DNA of 64,000 nt, taken from Cellvibrionaceae bacterium (GTDB lineage: Bacteria > Pseudomonadota > Gammaproteobacteria > Pseudomonadales > Cellvibrionaceae). Below the pieces are notes generated by a model. That model did no database searches and was not told the origin of the DNA. It worked only from the letters and a program-made list of their open reading frames with translations. Shown here piece by piece: positions 35,376 through 46,094 of the stretch. The stretch lies in contig JANQJP010000089.1 in the NCBI GenBank assembly GCA_028281575.1, positions 1-64,000 of the forward strand. Reading direction: 5' to 3'. Made by a program: the position numbers and the translations under genes. Numbering within the stretch: the first letter of the stretch is position 1; every line of letters starts with the position of its first letter.

Positions 35376-37943
35376 TCACTTTCCCAAAGGTTTGATTGTC
35401 ACAACTAATTTTGGCAACAGCAGCAGCGACCCCAAAAGCGACGCAAACATAGCGAAGCCGGTCAATAAGCCAAAATATATCGTCGGAATAAATCGCGACA
35501 GCACCATAATGCCAAAACCGAAAATAATAATAACGGCAGTGTAGTACATCGCACGACCTATCGATGCGTGCGACCGGTGCATCGCTGCAATATAGTCACC
35601 ACCATCACTCGCGAGTTCCGCTTTAAAGCGATGAATATAGTGGATCGTATGATCCACCCCAATACCTACGGTAATTGCTGCGACGGTAATTGTCATCATG
35701 TCGAGTGGGATACCGAGTAAACCCATTGTGCCGAGCACGGTCAAAGCGGCAAGAATGTTGGGAATAATTGCAATTGTCGCAACAAAGACAGATTTAAATA
35801 ACACGGCAAGCATCAAATAAATGGCCACAAACACAACACCAAGTGTGAGTATTTGCGAGCTAAACAAGCTCTGTAGCATATTGTTATAAAGCACTAACAA
35901 GCCGGTAAAATGTGTGCTTTCACCACTGAGCACATCGGACGCATTAATATGCTTATTGATGCGTTGAACCAGTTCAGCTCTCTCCAGGCCAGGATAGGTA
36001 TCAATAACGCGCATGGTTATGCGCGTTTGCACACCATCTGGCGAGAGGTAGGGAGAAATCAGTACGTTGCGCACGTCGGGAGAAAGCGCTTTTTGCATAA
36101 GCGCCAACTCAAAATCATTTAGACTGCCATTTATGTCTAAACCAACTTTGTACAAAGTTGCAAGTGACTGCACCTTGCCGACTTCGGGTAGAGACTCCAA
36201 ATAATCGTGCAGCCATTCTATTTTGCGCAAGCCACCGAGCGTCATCCAATAACTTGTCACGTTGTCTTTCGCTTCAGAAAATGGATCTTCCTCGGCGAAA
36301 CCATTGAACTCATCAATGCCAAAACCATCATCAAAGCCCTCGCCAAACCCATCGAAGTCTTCAAAACCACTTTCTTCTGCAAAGGGATCACCTGAATCAA
36401 ATTCTTCAAGATTATCGCTCACGCCTTCACGATTTGAATCGATAACAATATCGAGCGAAATCGTGCCCCCCAAACTGTTATCAATAACCGTTAAACCCCG
36501 GTTAATTTCCGTCGACTCATGAAAGTAATCGACAAAACGGTTTTCGACCTTGAGCAGGCTAATGCCCCAAGCACTGGCAACAAAGATAAGCCCCGCGGCA
36601 ATAAGAATAACGCTGCCACTCTTCTCGACAAAATAGGAAAAATACGCTGTCAGAGGTTTTGTCTGTTTTATTTTTTCTTCGCTCACCCCGTTCGACCTCG
36701 GCAACAGTATTAAAGCTGAGGGTAAAATAAGAAAAGCCAGACTTAACGCGACAACCAAGCCTATCGTCATCATCCAACCAAAGTCGATCACCGGTCGAAT
36801 ATCGCTCACAACCAGGGATACAAACGCGACTATTGTGGTGATTGCTGTATAAAAACACGGTCGCCACATAAATTTCACTGTGGCCGTGACAAGTTCTTGC
36901 TTGGACCAATCAGGGTTTTTATTTTCGTATTCTCTAAACCGAACAATTAAATGAATAATGATGGACAGGGAAATAATCAACAATAATGCAACGAAATTCG
37001 AGGAAATGACTGTCAGGCGCCAATCCAACCAACTGACATAACCGAGCATCATCACAACCGCAGTCAAACAACACGCCATAGGTATCACAACAAATTTCAG
37101 ATTGCGAAAAATGATTGCGAGAACAGCGATCATAAACAGCACAACCGCGATACCAAAAACGACCAGGTCACTTTGAATAAACGCGATCATATCGGCGGCA
37201 ATCATCGTGACACCGCCGACAAATATCTCCGCTGATGTTTGGTAGCGCCCAACAATATCACGCACCTGCTCAACCCGGGTGCGCGCGCGCGCTTCCGCAA
37301 ATGTGCGGTACTCGCGAAATTCCTGCGTAACGGCAGCAAGCCGCTGGCTCTCCTGTTCGGTCAAGCCCGTTTCGCGCTGTTTTTGTCGCAAACCGTCGCG
37401 CTCACCGACGAGATTGAGATATGTCTCGTCAATGTTTAGATTCAGCTGCAACGCAGTGGTTTGTCCATCTGGCCCTAAAATGAGGTTTTTGTATATTGGG
37501 CTGTCCCAAAATTCCTGCCTCGCCATCTGCCAATCCATGTCGTCGGTAAGCAGCGTTCGCGGACTGCGCGACATTTCAGCGAGGCTCTGTTTGGGACTGT
37601 AGAGCAGGGGCACATCTAAAATACTGTTAACGCTTTCCACGCCATCAACATCGGCAAGCTCCGCTTTGAGTGACGCTAAAACTGTGAGCGAGGACTCAGA
37701 AAAAAGCTCTTCATGGGGCTTGAACGTGACGACGAGGAAATCACCGCTATCATAACGTTTGGACATTTCGCGATAGAAGTCGAGGTCGGTATCACTCTCA
37801 AGCGTCAGCGATTCCGCTGAGGCATCGAGCTTAAATCGCGGCAAACCAATCGCCAATCCGACCAAAAGCAATAATAGAAAAAACAGCACAGTTCGGGGAT
37901 AATCAGTGACTGTCCGCAGGTAGAGCCTAAAAAAACGATTCAT
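35376..37943 (-). CDS. RND/MMPL-type membrane exporter with acidic Gly-Phe loop
   Basis: 855 residues from ATG 37943 (MNRFFRLYLR); an upstream in-frame start adds 30 unlikely residues. Twelve-helix RND architecture: one N-terminal helix, a large periplasmic loop, five helices with a sterol-sensing-like arrangement, then the same again. GVDHTIHYIHRFK marks the second half. The second loop carries an unusual acidic stretch (about 535-590) rich in Asp, Glu, Gly and Phe, with DGFGEGFDDGFG-type repeats. Substrate could be a lipid or hydrophobic molecule; not decidable. No membrane-fusion partner nearby. Confidence 0.88.
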   Translation of the reverse strand: MNRFFRLYLRTVTDYPRTVLFFLLLLLVGLAIGLPRFKLDASAESLTLESDTDLDFYREMSKRYDSGDFLVVTFKPHEELFSESSLTVLASLKAELADVDGVESVNSILDVPLLYSPKQSLAEMSRSPRTLLTDDMDWQMARQEFWDSPIYKNLILGPDGQTTALQLNLNIDETYLNLVGERDGLRQKQRETGLTEQESQRLAAVTQEFREYRTFAEARARTRVEQVRDIVGRYQTSAEIFVGGVTMIAADMIAFIQSDLVVFGIAVVLFMIAVLAIIFRNLKFVVIPMACCLTAVVMMLGYVSWLDWRLTVISSNFVALLLIISLSIIIHLIVRFREYENKNPDWSKQELVTATVKFMWRPCFYTAITTIVAFVSLVVSDIRPVIDFGWMMTIGLVVALSLAFLILPSALILLPRSNGVSEEKIKQTKPLTAYFSYFVEKSGSVILIAAGLIFVASAWGISLLKVENRFVDYFHESTEINRGLTVIDNSLGGTISLDIVIDSNREGVSDNLEEFDSGDPFAEESGFEDFDGFGEGFDDGFGIDEFNGFAEEDPFSEAKDNVTSYWMTLGGLRKIEWLHDYLESLPEVGKVQSLATLYKVGLDINGSLNDFELALMQKALSPDVRNVLISPYLSPDGVQTRITMRVIDTYPGLERAELVQRINKHINASDVLSGESTHFTGLLVLYNNMLQSLFSSQILTLGVVFVAIYLMLAVLFKSVFVATIAIIPNILAALTVLGTMGLLGIPLDMMTITVAAITVGIGVDHTIHYIHRFKAELASDGGDYIAAMHRSHASIGRAMYYTAVIIIFGFGIMVLSRFIPTIYFGLLTGFAMFASLLGSLLLLPKLVVTIKPLGK

Positions 37944-38092
37944 ATGTGGAAAGGTTTCACTCCGTGTATATCGTGTAGCGCGGCCGCATTCTAACCGATC
38001 TGGCAAAACTGACGCAGCGCTATTTTGTATCAAAAGCTACAATACTGTGTTGCAGCCGCGCGAAAACTAGCCTCATGGAGAATTAAAAAGCG

Positions 38093-38929
38093 ATGTTAAA
38101 AATTCGCTTCAGCGATAATCGCCAACCGCCATTTTGGGCGATGGAAAAAAATTTCACTATCGGCAGTGCAAAATCAAACCACCTTACCCTCGAAGAACCC
38201 AATGTAGCGGGCACGCATGCGCGCATTATTCAGCGCGGTGAAACCTTTGTACTGAAAGATCTCGGCAGTGAGCAAGGCACCTTCGTTAACGATACCCGCA
38301 TATCAAAAAAGAACATTGCCTGCGGAGATAAGATTCGGATAGGCGAAACCACTCTCGAAATCATTGATCCGTTTATCGACTCTGAAAGCTCAACGCCGTG
38401 GTCGCTTATTGCAGACTCCAGCTGGTTATCTGGGCAAGAGTTTCCGCTGGAAACCAGTGCCGATAAAAACAACATTGTGCTGGGCCGCTCAAGCGATTGC
38501 GATATTGTCATTCCGGGAACCCATTTGAGCCGCCAGCATGCAGAAATCAGAGTTCAAGGTGGGGACCTGCAAATCCATGACCTCGGCTCTTCTAACGGAA
38601 CATTCGTCAATGATACAAAAGTCCGCTCCTCGCGTTTACGCGCAGGGGACCGACTTCGACTCGATGTCTACAGCTTCAAAGTCTTTGGGCCGGGAATCGC
38701 CTTGCCCCGAGCAGCAACACAAACACTCAAAGTCATTTCTAATGAAGTACTCAGCGACGAGGAACCCCAGGAAAAACTCTGGGCCACCCGATCTACATCA
38801 CCCGGTAACCGTACCCAAATAGACCTTTACAAAAAGCACTGGTTTAAAAAAGGCATCCCTATCGTACTGGCCGCAATAGTATTGCTGTTATTTTGCGCAG
38901 TGATGGTATTTACACTGTTTATCTATTAA
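38093..38929 (+). CDS. Tandem FHA-domain protein with C-terminal membrane anchor
   Basis: 278 residues. Two FHA domains that bind phosphothreonine peptides. The first (about 22-90) is diverged: [26 protein letters not shown]. The second (about 125-195) is canonical: [23 protein letters not shown] split by the usual loop, then [10 protein letters not shown] single membrane helix lies at about 258-277, so the FHA domains face the cytoplasm. No Ser/Thr kinase gene is nearby. Convergent overlap with ubiX by 4 bases. Confidence 0.92.
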   Translation: MLKIRFSDNRQPPFWAMEKNFTIGSAKSNHLTLEEPNVAGTHARIIQRGETFVLKDLGSEQGTFVNDTRISKKNIACGDKIRIGETTLEIIDPFIDSESSTPWSLIADSSWLSGQEFPLETSADKNNIVLGRSSDCDIVIPGTHLSRQHAEIRVQGGDLQIHDLGSSNGTFVNDTKVRSSRLRAGDRLRLDVYSFKVFGPGIALPRAATQTLKVISNEVLSDEEPQEKLWATRSTSPGNRTQIDLYKKHWFKKGIPIVLAAIVLLLFCAVMVFTLFIY

Positions 38930-39537
38930 CTGCTGCCCCAGCGCTTTACCAGGGCCTGATCAATCCCGAGCTGGTCTAAAATGCGGGCGACAACGAAATT
39001 TACCAAATCGGAAAGCCCTTGCGGCTGATGATAGAAACCCGGACTCGCCGGTAACACAACAACACCCATCTTGCTTAAAGTGAGCATATTCTGTAAATGA
39101 ATTGTCGATACCGGTGTTTCTCGGGGAACAACTATCAGTTTACGCCTTTCCTTAATCACCACATCAGCGGCGCGCTCAATCAAGTTGTTGCTCGCACCCG
39201 TTGCAATCGCCGACAACGTGCCACCACTTGCAGGACAAATGACCATCGAGTGAGGAGCGCCCGAGCCAGAAGCCACCGGCGCAAACCAATCCTCCTTGGT
39301 GAGTATGTCAATCTGTCCGGAACCTGCTGCATACAAACGGCTTAGCAAAGCCAGCTGCGATTCTGCATCTTCTGGCAAATCAATATCGGTTTCCGTATTC
39401 ACCACGGTACGGCCTGCGCTGGAAATTAACAGTGCAACACGATGGCCGGAGGCCACCAGGCACTCCAATAAGCGCAGACCATATTGAGCGCCCGAAGCAC
39501 CCGTAATCGCAAGCGTTACTTGTTTTTCGCTACTCAT
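38926..39537 (-). CDS. ubiX: Flavin prenyltransferase UbiX
   Basis: 203 residues. Makes the prenylated FMN cofactor of UbiD decarboxylases in ubiquinone synthesis. Family motifs: [17 protein letters not shown] at the start, [20 protein letters not shown] (split across about 87-108), [18 protein letters not shown] and [10 protein letters not shown]. Overlaps the mpl stop by 4 bases. Confidence 0.96.
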   Translation of the reverse strand: MSSEKQVTLAITGASGAQYGLRLLECLVASGHRVALLISSAGRTVVNTETDIDLPEDAESQLALLSRLYAAGSGQIDILTKEDWFAPVASGSGAPHSMVICPASGGTLSAIATGASNNLIERAADVVIKERRKLIVVPRETPVSTIHLQNMLTLSKMGVVVLPASPGFYHQPQGLSDLVNFVVARILDQLGIDQALVKRWGSS

Positions 39538-40910
39538 CTCGCCTCAATCGCACTTGCCAGCCTGCCCGACATACCGTCAAAACCACCATTACTCATAACG
39601 ACAATATGGGTTTGCCCATCCGCATGCGCTAACACAGCTTTAATCAAATCATCTGTCACAGAGTACACCTGCGCAGAACCATTTTCTCGCCGAACATTAT
39701 CCTCGAGCGACCACGCCAAATCCTGACTCGCAAACCAGAAGCACCAATCTGCAGCAGCTGTGGCTGCGCGAAGGCAGGCGCTGTGCACCCCCTGTTTCAT
39801 GGTATTCGACCGCGGTTCGATCACTGCGAGGATTTTTTCATCACCCACCCGCCGGCGCAAGCCGTCGAGCGTCGTCTCAATAGCCGTCGGGTGATGCGCA
39901 AAGTCGTCGTAAACTGTCACACCATGAGCGCTGGCAACAATTTCCATACGACGTTTTACGCCACTGAATTCGGCGAGTGCGGCGCAGGCGACTTGGGGCT
40001 GGATGCCGACATGCCGCGCTGCGGCAACGGCGTGGATCGCGTTTTCAATATTGTGACGACCATCCATGTTCCAGCAGATTTCCGCCTGCATTTCACCATC
40101 GAGCGTCAGCACAACATTATTGGATGCATCATCGATGTATCGATATTGCCATTGGGCGTTCGACTCCTTAGATATAAGCGCAGACCTCGCCTTTTGAGAC
40201 CAACAGCCAAGCGCTAGTGTTTCTTCAATAGCAGCACAATGTTCTGGGTAAATCACCTGCCCATCGCGTGGAACAATGCGAATAAGATGATGAAATTGCG
40301 TTTGAATAGCCGCCAGATCGTTAAAGATATCAGCGTGATCAAATTCCAGGTTATTAATAATTAGGGTGCGGGGCCGATAGTGGACAAACTTCGAACGTTT
40401 ATCAAAAAACGCGGTATCGTACTCATCGGCTTCGACAACAAAGAAATCCGAACGGCCCAGCCTCGCTGAGCAATCAAAATTGCGCGGCACCCCGCCAATA
40501 AGAAAGCCAGGATCGAACCCAGCGAATTCGAGAATCCAGGCAAGCATACTTGTCGTTGTCGTTTTTCCATGCGTTCCCGCAACAGCCAAAACCCACTTAT
40601 CTCGCAAAATGTTTTCTGACAACCACTGAGGTCCCGAGATATAGGCCAAGCCGCGATCCAGGATGGCCTCCATCAGCGGGTTGCCGCGACTTACAACATT
40701 TCCAACGACATAAATATCTGGTTTTAGCGACAGTTGGTCCGCAGAAAAGCCCTCGATAAGCTCAATACCGGCATTTTGAAGTTGAGTGCTCATTGGCGGA
40801 TAGACACCGGCGTCACAACCGGTCACGCGGTACCCGGCCGCTTTTGCAAGCAGTGCCAGCGAGCCCATAAAAGTCCCGCATATACCAATAATATGGACGT
40901 GCTGAGCCAA
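39534..40910 (-). CDS. mpl: Murein tripeptide ligase Mpl
   Basis: About 458 residues. Joins recycled murein tripeptide to UDP-MurNAc. Mur-ligase layout: [22 protein letters not shown]-site [36 protein letters not shown], and the C-terminal [19 protein letters not shown]. The start is uncertain. Upstream in-frame ATGs (40961, 41003) add residues the family lacks, so I place it at TTG 40910, which begins 3 residues before HVHIIG. Overlaps ubiX. Confidence 0.94.
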   Translation of the reverse strand: MAQHVHIIGICGTFMGSLALLAKAAGYRVTGCDAGVYPPMSTQLQNAGIELIEGFSADQLSLKPDIYVVGNVVSRGNPLMEAILDRGLAYISGPQWLSENILRDKWVLAVAGTHGKTTTTSMLAWILEFAGFDPGFLIGGVPRNFDCSARLGRSDFFVVEADEYDTAFFDKRSKFVHYRPRTLIINNLEFDHADIFNDLAAIQTQFHHLIRIVPRDGQVIYPEHCAAIEETLALGCWSQKARSALISKESNAQWQYRYIDDASNNVVLTLDGEMQAEICWNMDGRHNIENAIHAVAAARHVGIQPQVACAALAEFSGVKRRMEIVASAHGVTVYDDFAHHPTAIETTLDGLRRRVGDEKILAVIEPRSNTMKQGVHSACLRAATAAADWCFWFASQDLAWSLEDNVRRENGSAQVYSVTDDLIKAVLAHADGQTHIVVMSNGGFDGMSGRLASAIEAR

Positions 40911-41153
40911 AATTTGGATTCCGCTATTAGGTTTCAGTCGATTTCGGCCGCAGTTTGCCATTCGGCCGCTCTCGCTGCAAACACCGATACCAATGAAAGG
41001 CAACTGGGCAAACCGGCATTAATACCAAACAAAAAAGTATAAGGCTGCACAAAAAACGTGAACAAATTCCTTGTATACAACACATAAATCTTGCTTTGCC
41101 CCACCTACAATAGTACGATCTTGTGTAAATTTTGCACAAACCAGGAAGCCTTG

Positions 41154-41468
41154 ATGGTTAGCTCGTGCAAAATTTACTCAGAAGAATCCCAAATAATCAG
41201 GCAAAAAGAACAGAAAATGTCTATGCAATGCCGCAGTGGCGAATCAGGGGAAAAGCTGCACTTTCGCGCCAGTCGTTTTTTCAATGTCGCTGACAACTAT
41301 TATTTCAACACGCGCGAAGGCAACGACGTCGGCCCCTTCCCTTCGATGGCAGCCGCACAACGGGGCGCTCTGATATATATAAGGTGCATGAAGAAAAAGC
41401 CAAGCCTCGGCACCTACGCAACAAAAATTGCACTTCAGGGCCTCTGGGCCTCAACCGATTTTTCCTAA
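41154..41468 (+). CDS. DUF6316-like small protein
   Basis: 104 residues from ATG 41154, which has AGGAAG seven bases upstream; a start at 41217 (MSMQCRSGE) is also possible and fits the domain better. The core [19 protein letters not shown], then [17 protein letters not shown], fits the small DUF6316 family as I recall it. No function is known. No signal peptide. Divergent from mpl; the gap has a near-palindrome TTGTGTAAA/TTTGCACAA around 41121-41139. Confidence 0.65.
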   Translation: MVSSCKIYSEESQIIRQKEQKMSMQCRSGESGEKLHFRASRFFNVADNYYFNTREGNDVGPFPSMAAAQRGALIYIRCMKKKPSLGTYATKIALQGLWASTDFS

Positions 41469-41522
41469 AGCTGCAGCGATTAAAAAGCCCGCGCTAACAC
41501 GCACCGGGCTTCTTCGAGCACT

Positions 41523-43541
41523 CTACAACAGAGGCGCAATCACCAGACTGACTATCGCCATGACATTGATAAGAATGTTCATCGCCGGCCCAGAGGTATC
41601 CTTGAATGGATCACCAACAGTGTCTCCAACAACGGCGGCCGAATGAACATCCGAGCCTTTGCCACCAAAATTTCCCTTCTCGACAAACTTCTTCGCGTTA
41701 TCCCAGGCACCACCGGCATTAGCCATCATAAGTGCCATCAGCACACAGCAAATCAAAGCACCGCCAAGCATTCCGCCCAACGCCTCTGCACCGAGCCCAA
41801 AGCCAACAACAACCGGGGCCGCCACAGCCAAAACGCCAGGCATAACCATGCGTCGCAGCGCGGCAGTTGTCGCAATCTCAACGCAGCGGTCTGTATCCGG
41901 TTTTGCGTTACCCTCTAACAAACCCGGTATTTCCTTAAATTGCCGGCGAATCTCTTTAATCATATCAAATGCTGCATCACCGACAGCACGCATGGTCAAC
42001 GCACTTACAAAGAATGGGAAAATCGCGCCCAAAAACATGCCCATCAGCACCGTTGGGTTACCAATATCAAGGATGAACTCGCCATGAGATGCCGACACGG
42101 TCTCCACGAAGGCGGCGATGATAGCAAGTGCTGCCAAACCTGCCGCACCAATAGCGAAACCTTTGCCAATAGCAGCCGTCGTATTGCCAACTTCATCCAA
42201 CTCGTCCGTGATCTTGCGTGTATCCTCACCCATTTCAGCCATTTCGGCGATGCCGCCGGCGTTATCAGCAACAGGCCCGTAAGCGTCGATGGCCATCGTA
42301 ATACCAACGGTCGACAGCATACCCACTGCGCCGAGCCCTACGCCCAGAACACCGGCACCTTCAGGTAAAAACCAACTCGCAAAGAAAATAATCCCCGCTA
42401 TGGTAATGACGGGAATCACGACCGATTCCATACCCGTGGCAAGACCCGAAATAATCACGGTTGCCGGACCCGTCTCGCCGTCTTTGGCAATCTTTTGAAC
42501 AGGCTTGGAACCAGTGTAATACTCGGTTACGAGACCAATAATAATCCCGCCGATAGCACCACTTACCACGCAAAGCCAGACGGAAGTCGCCACTGACATA
42601 GCCGATAGCAAAATATATGCTGCGACAATAAACAAAACTGTAGAGCCGATCGTCCCTATGCGCAGCGCCACTTCTGGCGACCTGGAAGACATTAAACGCA
42701 CGAGCGCGATACCCAATACCGAACAGACCAAACCAAGTGACGGCAACGCAAGCGGCACAAACATCAATGTACCCTTATCGCTAGCCAATTGGGTAACCGT
42801 TGCCAAACCCAAAGTTGATGCGATGGCGATGGATGCGATCATCGACCCACAGTAGCTTTCAAAAATATCTGACCCCATGCCCGCCACGTCGCCGACGTTG
42901 TCGCCGACATTATCAGCAATAACGCCCGGATTGCGCGGATCGTCCTCCGGAATTCCCGCCTCAACTTTACCAACCAGGTCGGCGCCAACATCGGCGCTCT
43001 TGGTAAAAATACCGCCACCTACACGTGAAAACAACGCGACAGACGAAGCCCCCATACCAAAACCGTGAATCGCCTCTGCATGATGGGGATCGCTGCCAAA
43101 GAGTAAGTACAGAAAACCCAAGCCGAGCAGGCCCATTGATGCGACACATAACCCCATAATGGACCCGCCTGAGAACGCTACGCTCAGTGCGCTAGCCGCA
43201 CCTTGCGAATTTGCGGCGATCGTTGTGCGAACATTGGCTTTAGTTGCCGAAAACATGCCTACATAGCCTGCAGTCGCAGAACACAGTGCACCGACAACGA
43301 AGGCCAGAGGCGTTTGCCACGTTTTAAATCCGACAAATAGAAGTACTGTGACAACCAGCGCGAATATCGCCAAAATCGAGTATTCCCTACGCATAAATAC
43401 CATCGCACCGCGGTGAATCTCATTGGCTATTTCGGCAATTTTTCCCTCGCCGCCCGAGAGCCGGTTAATTTGGAGATAAATAATAAAAGCGATAAAAAGA
43501 CCAGCCGCACCAAAAATTGGCGGCAGAAAAGTGATATCCAT
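41523..43541 (-). CDS. hppA: Membrane-bound ion-translocating pyrophosphatase
   Basis: 672 residues, about 16 membrane helices. Uses pyrophosphate hydrolysis to pump ions. The signature [20 protein letters not shown] followed by [15 protein letters not shown] is intact. The GNTTAA motif (K+-independent enzymes have Lys at the last-but-one position) places it in the K+-dependent subfamily, which includes H+ and Na+ pumps. Divergent from the soluble ppa, 228 bases away. Confidence 0.95.
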   Translation of the reverse strand: MDITFLPPIFGAAGLFIAFIIYLQINRLSGGEGKIAEIANEIHRGAMVFMRREYSILAIFALVVTVLLFVGFKTWQTPLAFVVGALCSATAGYVGMFSATKANVRTTIAANSQGAASALSVAFSGGSIMGLCVASMGLLGLGFLYLLFGSDPHHAEAIHGFGMGASSVALFSRVGGGIFTKSADVGADLVGKVEAGIPEDDPRNPGVIADNVGDNVGDVAGMGSDIFESYCGSMIASIAIASTLGLATVTQLASDKGTLMFVPLALPSLGLVCSVLGIALVRLMSSRSPEVALRIGTIGSTVLFIVAAYILLSAMSVATSVWLCVVSGAIGGIIIGLVTEYYTGSKPVQKIAKDGETGPATVIISGLATGMESVVIPVITIAGIIFFASWFLPEGAGVLGVGLGAVGMLSTVGITMAIDAYGPVADNAGGIAEMAEMGEDTRKITDELDEVGNTTAAIGKGFAIGAAGLAALAIIAAFVETVSASHGEFILDIGNPTVLMGMFLGAIFPFFVSALTMRAVGDAAFDMIKEIRRQFKEIPGLLEGNAKPDTDRCVEIATTAALRRMVMPGVLAVAAPVVVGFGLGAEALGGMLGGALICCVLMALMMANAGGAWDNAKKFVEKGNFGGKGSDVHSAAVVGDTVGDPFKDTSGPAMNILINVMAIVSLVIAPLL

Positions 43542-43665
43542 CGATCCCCCTTTATAGGATATTAAGCATTATTGTAACGGCGGGGAAATTCGTTGCCGTC
43601 TATTGTCAAGCCCGTAGCATTCTAGGCTAGTCGCGTAATACTGAAAATGTATGACCACCGCGCAA

Positions 43666-43693
43666 TTGTTCACAACAGTTGATGTGTTACAAT
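43666..43693 (+). promoter_or_regulatory. Likely ppa promoter
   Basis: TTGTTC (43666-43671), 16-base spacer, TACAAT (43688-43693), about 75 bases before the ppa ATG. Confidence 0.5.
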
Positions 43694-43716
43694 TCTGCGC
43701 ACTTTTTATCCTCACC

Positions 43717-43738
43717 AAATGAAACTTGTGTTTCATTT
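43717..43738 (+). promoter_or_regulatory. Perfect 9-bp hairpin in the ppa leader
   Basis: AAATGAAAC-TTGT-GTTTCATTT lies between the putative ppa promoter and its AAGGAAG ribosome site, about 31 bases before the ATG. It could be an mRNA stability element, a weak terminator or a protein site in the shared hppA-ppa control region. Confidence 0.5.
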
Positions 43739-43769
43739 TGTAACTCACTTTGAATAGAAGGAAGAATGC

Positions 43770-44318
43770 ATGAGCCTTCACCTGGTTCCAACAGGCAAGA
43801 ATGTCCCCGATGAAGTCAACGTTATTATTGAAATCCCTATGGGCGGTGAGCCCATAAAATACGAAATCGATAAAGAATCTGGAGCAATTTTTGTCGATCG
43901 CGTGCTCGGTACGTCTATGCGCTACCCCTGCAACTACGGCTATGTTCCGCACACGCTCTGCGGTGATGGCGATCCCGCTGACGTGCTTGTTTATATGAAC
44001 ATGCCACTTCTTCCAGGATCTGTAGTGCGCTGCCGCCCCGTCGGTATGTTAAAAATGACCGACGAATCCGGTGAAGATGCCAAGATACTGGCCGTTCCTG
44101 TGAGCAAAATTACCACTTACTACGACAACGTCAACGAAACTTCGGACATACCCGAAATTAAGCTCGCACAGATATGCCATTTCTTTGAGCACTATAAAGA
44201 CCTGGAGAAGGGTAAATGGGTCAAGATTGAAGGTTGGACTGACGCCGCAGGCGCGAAGAAAGAAATCCTGGACTCAATCGAGAACTATAAGGCAGAGCCG
44301 GAACAACCACGGTTTTAA
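43770..44318 (+). CDS. ppa: Inorganic pyrophosphatase (soluble, family I)
   Basis: 182 residues. Hydrolyses pyrophosphate to drive biosynthesis. Active-site signature DGDPADVLV is preceded by [12 protein letters not shown], with [18 protein letters not shown] near the C-terminus. Ribosome site GAAGGAAG before ATG 43770. Placing a soluble and a membrane pyrophosphatase back to back suggests joint control of pyrophosphate. Confidence 0.97.
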   Translation: MSLHLVPTGKNVPDEVNVIIEIPMGGEPIKYEIDKESGAIFVDRVLGTSMRYPCNYGYVPHTLCGDGDPADVLVYMNMPLLPGSVVRCRPVGMLKMTDESGEDAKILAVPVSKITTYYDNVNETSDIPEIKLAQICHFFEHYKDLEKGKWVKIEGWTDAAGAKKEILDSIENYKAEPEQPRF

Positions 44319-44320
44319 GC

Positions 44321-44338
44321 TTTGTTAATACTAATTTA
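44321..44338. repeat. Solo half of the GGCCTGTT-type repeat after ppa
   Basis: TTTGTTAATACTAATTTA resembles the inner part of the repeat arms at 31463 and 47187. It begins three bases after the ppa stop. No matching right arm found. Confidence 0.35.
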
Positions 44339-44372
44339 ATAACTTTGCTATCCCGTTAGTACGAAGAAACAA

Positions 44373-44594
44373 GGATTGGGTGCTTATTTAGAGACCTTCA
44401 CCAGCAGGCGCCACCATGGATCGCAGGTGTTAGAACAACGCAGGAGCGGTTGTCAGGATGCTGGTGCAGAGTCTGCATGGGTGAAACGGGTAAAGGAAGC
44501 ACTGCTTCGCTCCGCGTAACGCCCCTTATCTGTGATTATGGGCGGGGCCTGTTTGCAGGTATTTACTGCGTGTCTCTATATAAGCACCCAATCC
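44373..44594. mobile_element. 222-bp MITE-like element with 23-bp terminal inverted repeats
   Basis: The left end 44373-44395 (GGATTGGGTGCTTATTTAGA plus GAC) is repeated inverted at 44572-44594 with one mismatch. The interior has no gene but contains smaller inverted segments such as GCCCC..GGGGC near 44521-44548. No target duplication is obvious. Size and structure fit a nonautonomous element; the parent transposon is not in this window. Confidence 0.6.
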
Positions 44595-44625
44595 ATGCCT
44601 CATACACGACTTAAACAACATAGGT

Positions 44626-45396
44626 TTAGTTTGTGTTGTCGGGCACCAAGCTCAGGCCACTTGTGTCTGGTATTACAAGCTCGCGTTCATCGCCTTTTTC
44701 TTGCCCCAAGTCTGCACCGACATCAGCGAGACTTAAATCACTCACATCAATATCAATAGCCACAATTTTTTCACGCTCCGCTTCCTGAAGTAAATCGCCA
44801 CCCGCTGGCGCCAACGACACACCCTCTGGGGCGAGATCGCGTGCAACGAAGGTTTTTTTTTCACTTGCTTCGAGCAAATCTCCCTGCATATCCTTAACAG
44901 ATAAATTAGCGACATCAATGTCCACCAACGTTTCGACAGCCTTCTCGCTTTCCGTCAAGACGTCCGCTCCCGCAGGCGCCAAACCATAATCAGGCGCTTC
45001 TATTTCCTCGCTTTTTCTATTTTCTTTCTCACTGTCGCGCACCGATGCTTGATGTTCGGAAACAGGCATCTGTTCTCGGCTTTGGCGATCTGCAGTTTCA
45101 GATGACGAAAGGTCCGAGGCGGTAAACACAGCCTTCTCTTTTGGTTTAGGCGCTTGAGCCTGTTGAGTTTCAACCAAATCGACACGACATCCCGCTTTTT
45201 TTATTGCAACACGGTATTTGTTCGCGGTGGCGAAATCTAAATTTTTCTTGAGTACAACTGCCTCTCCGGAAAAAAGACTTTCAACCTGCTCACCGGAAAT
45301 CTTAAACAACTGACCGAGATTACGTTTGGATTGCTCAGGATCACAGCCACGTACCAACTCGCCCCTGAAAACCAAATTAAATGTTTCGTTAGACAT
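44626..45396 (-). CDS. Hypothetical protein with acidic repeat C-terminus
   Basis: 256 residues from ATG 45396 (GGAGG eight bases before; GTG 45411 also in frame). The N-terminal ~75 residues (FNLVFRGELVRGCDPEQSKR, then LFSGEAVVLKKNLDFATANK) form a small domain seen at the start of several gammaproteobacterial hypotheticals. The remainder is low-complexity and acidic. It has two imperfect ~45-residue repeats with cores LAPAGADVLTESEK / VDIDVANLSVKD and LAPAGGDLLQEAER / IDIDVSDLSLAD. No membrane segment. Function unknown. Confidence 0.75.
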   Translation of the reverse strand: MSNETFNLVFRGELVRGCDPEQSKRNLGQLFKISGEQVESLFSGEAVVLKKNLDFATANKYRVAIKKAGCRVDLVETQQAQAPKPKEKAVFTASDLSSSETADRQSREQMPVSEHQASVRDSEKENRKSEEIEAPDYGLAPAGADVLTESEKAVETLVDIDVANLSVKDMQGDLLEASEKKTFVARDLAPEGVSLAPAGGDLLQEAEREKIVAIDIDVSDLSLADVGADLGQEKGDERELVIPDTSGLSLVPDNTN

Positions 45397-45417
45397 AGAG
45401 ATAACCTCCACATGCCC

Positions 45418-46092
45418 TTAATTATAGGTGCTGTTTTCCGGACATGACGTCGAAAAAAAATCGAGCAAGCACTGCATCGTACTGCAGACGGCAATTGGAT
45501 TCGTTGCTGAAATATCCGAATCCAACTCACCCGCCGCATTAAAATAGATTAAGTTCATACCAGCCGCTTGCGCGGCTGTACAACCCGCAAGCGAATCCTC
45601 TACGACCCAACAAAAAGACGGCCTTACACCCTCGGTTTCAGCCGCTTTTAAAAAAACATCAGGAGCTGGCTTTCCCGCAGTTACATCATGCGCAGAAAAA
45701 CGTTTTTCAATTGGGAAATAAGGCGCTAAACCAGTGGAGCTCAGCGAGAGATCCATTTTTTGCTGACTGCCATTTGAAGCCACGCAAAACGGTATAGACC
45801 TGTCATTGAGAAAGTCTAAAACACGCTCAACGTACTTAACCGCCTGCAAATCCCGATTAAAGCGCTGGCGAGTAGCGGTGTTTAATATGTCCAGAAAATC
45901 ATCCGGCAACTGCAACGAATAACGCTGCTCTATCCAAACAAAGCATGCAGCCAAACTCCAGCCTTTAAACTGCTTAAAGCATGCATTCGCACACATAGTT
46001 ACACCTATTGAAGCGAGCACATCTGCAAACACCTCGGCCGCCAAATGCTCACTATCAACCAGCACACCATCGCAATCAAACACAACGAGCAT
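45418..46092 (-). CDS. HAD-superfamily phosphatase (phosphoglucomutase/YieH-like)
   Basis: 224 residues. Motif I DCDGVLVDSE (about 5-14) with a cap domain of the beta-phosphoglucomutase type, motif II VASNGS, motif III Lys in GKPAPDVFLKAAE, motif IV VVEDSLAGCTAAQAAGM. A small phosphosugar or nucleotide is the likely substrate. Two bases after the stop of the upstream peptidase gene. Confidence 0.92.
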   Translation of the reverse strand: MLVVFDCDGVLVDSEHLAAEVFADVLASIGVTMCANACFKQFKGWSLAACFVWIEQRYSLQLPDDFLDILNTATRQRFNRDLQAVKYVERVLDFLNDRSIPFCVASNGSQQKMDLSLSSTGLAPYFPIEKRFSAHDVTAGKPAPDVFLKAAETEGVRPSFCWVVEDSLAGCTAAQAAGMNLIYFNAAGELDSDISATNPIAVCSTMQCLLDFFSTSCPENSTYN

Positions 46093-46094
46093 GA

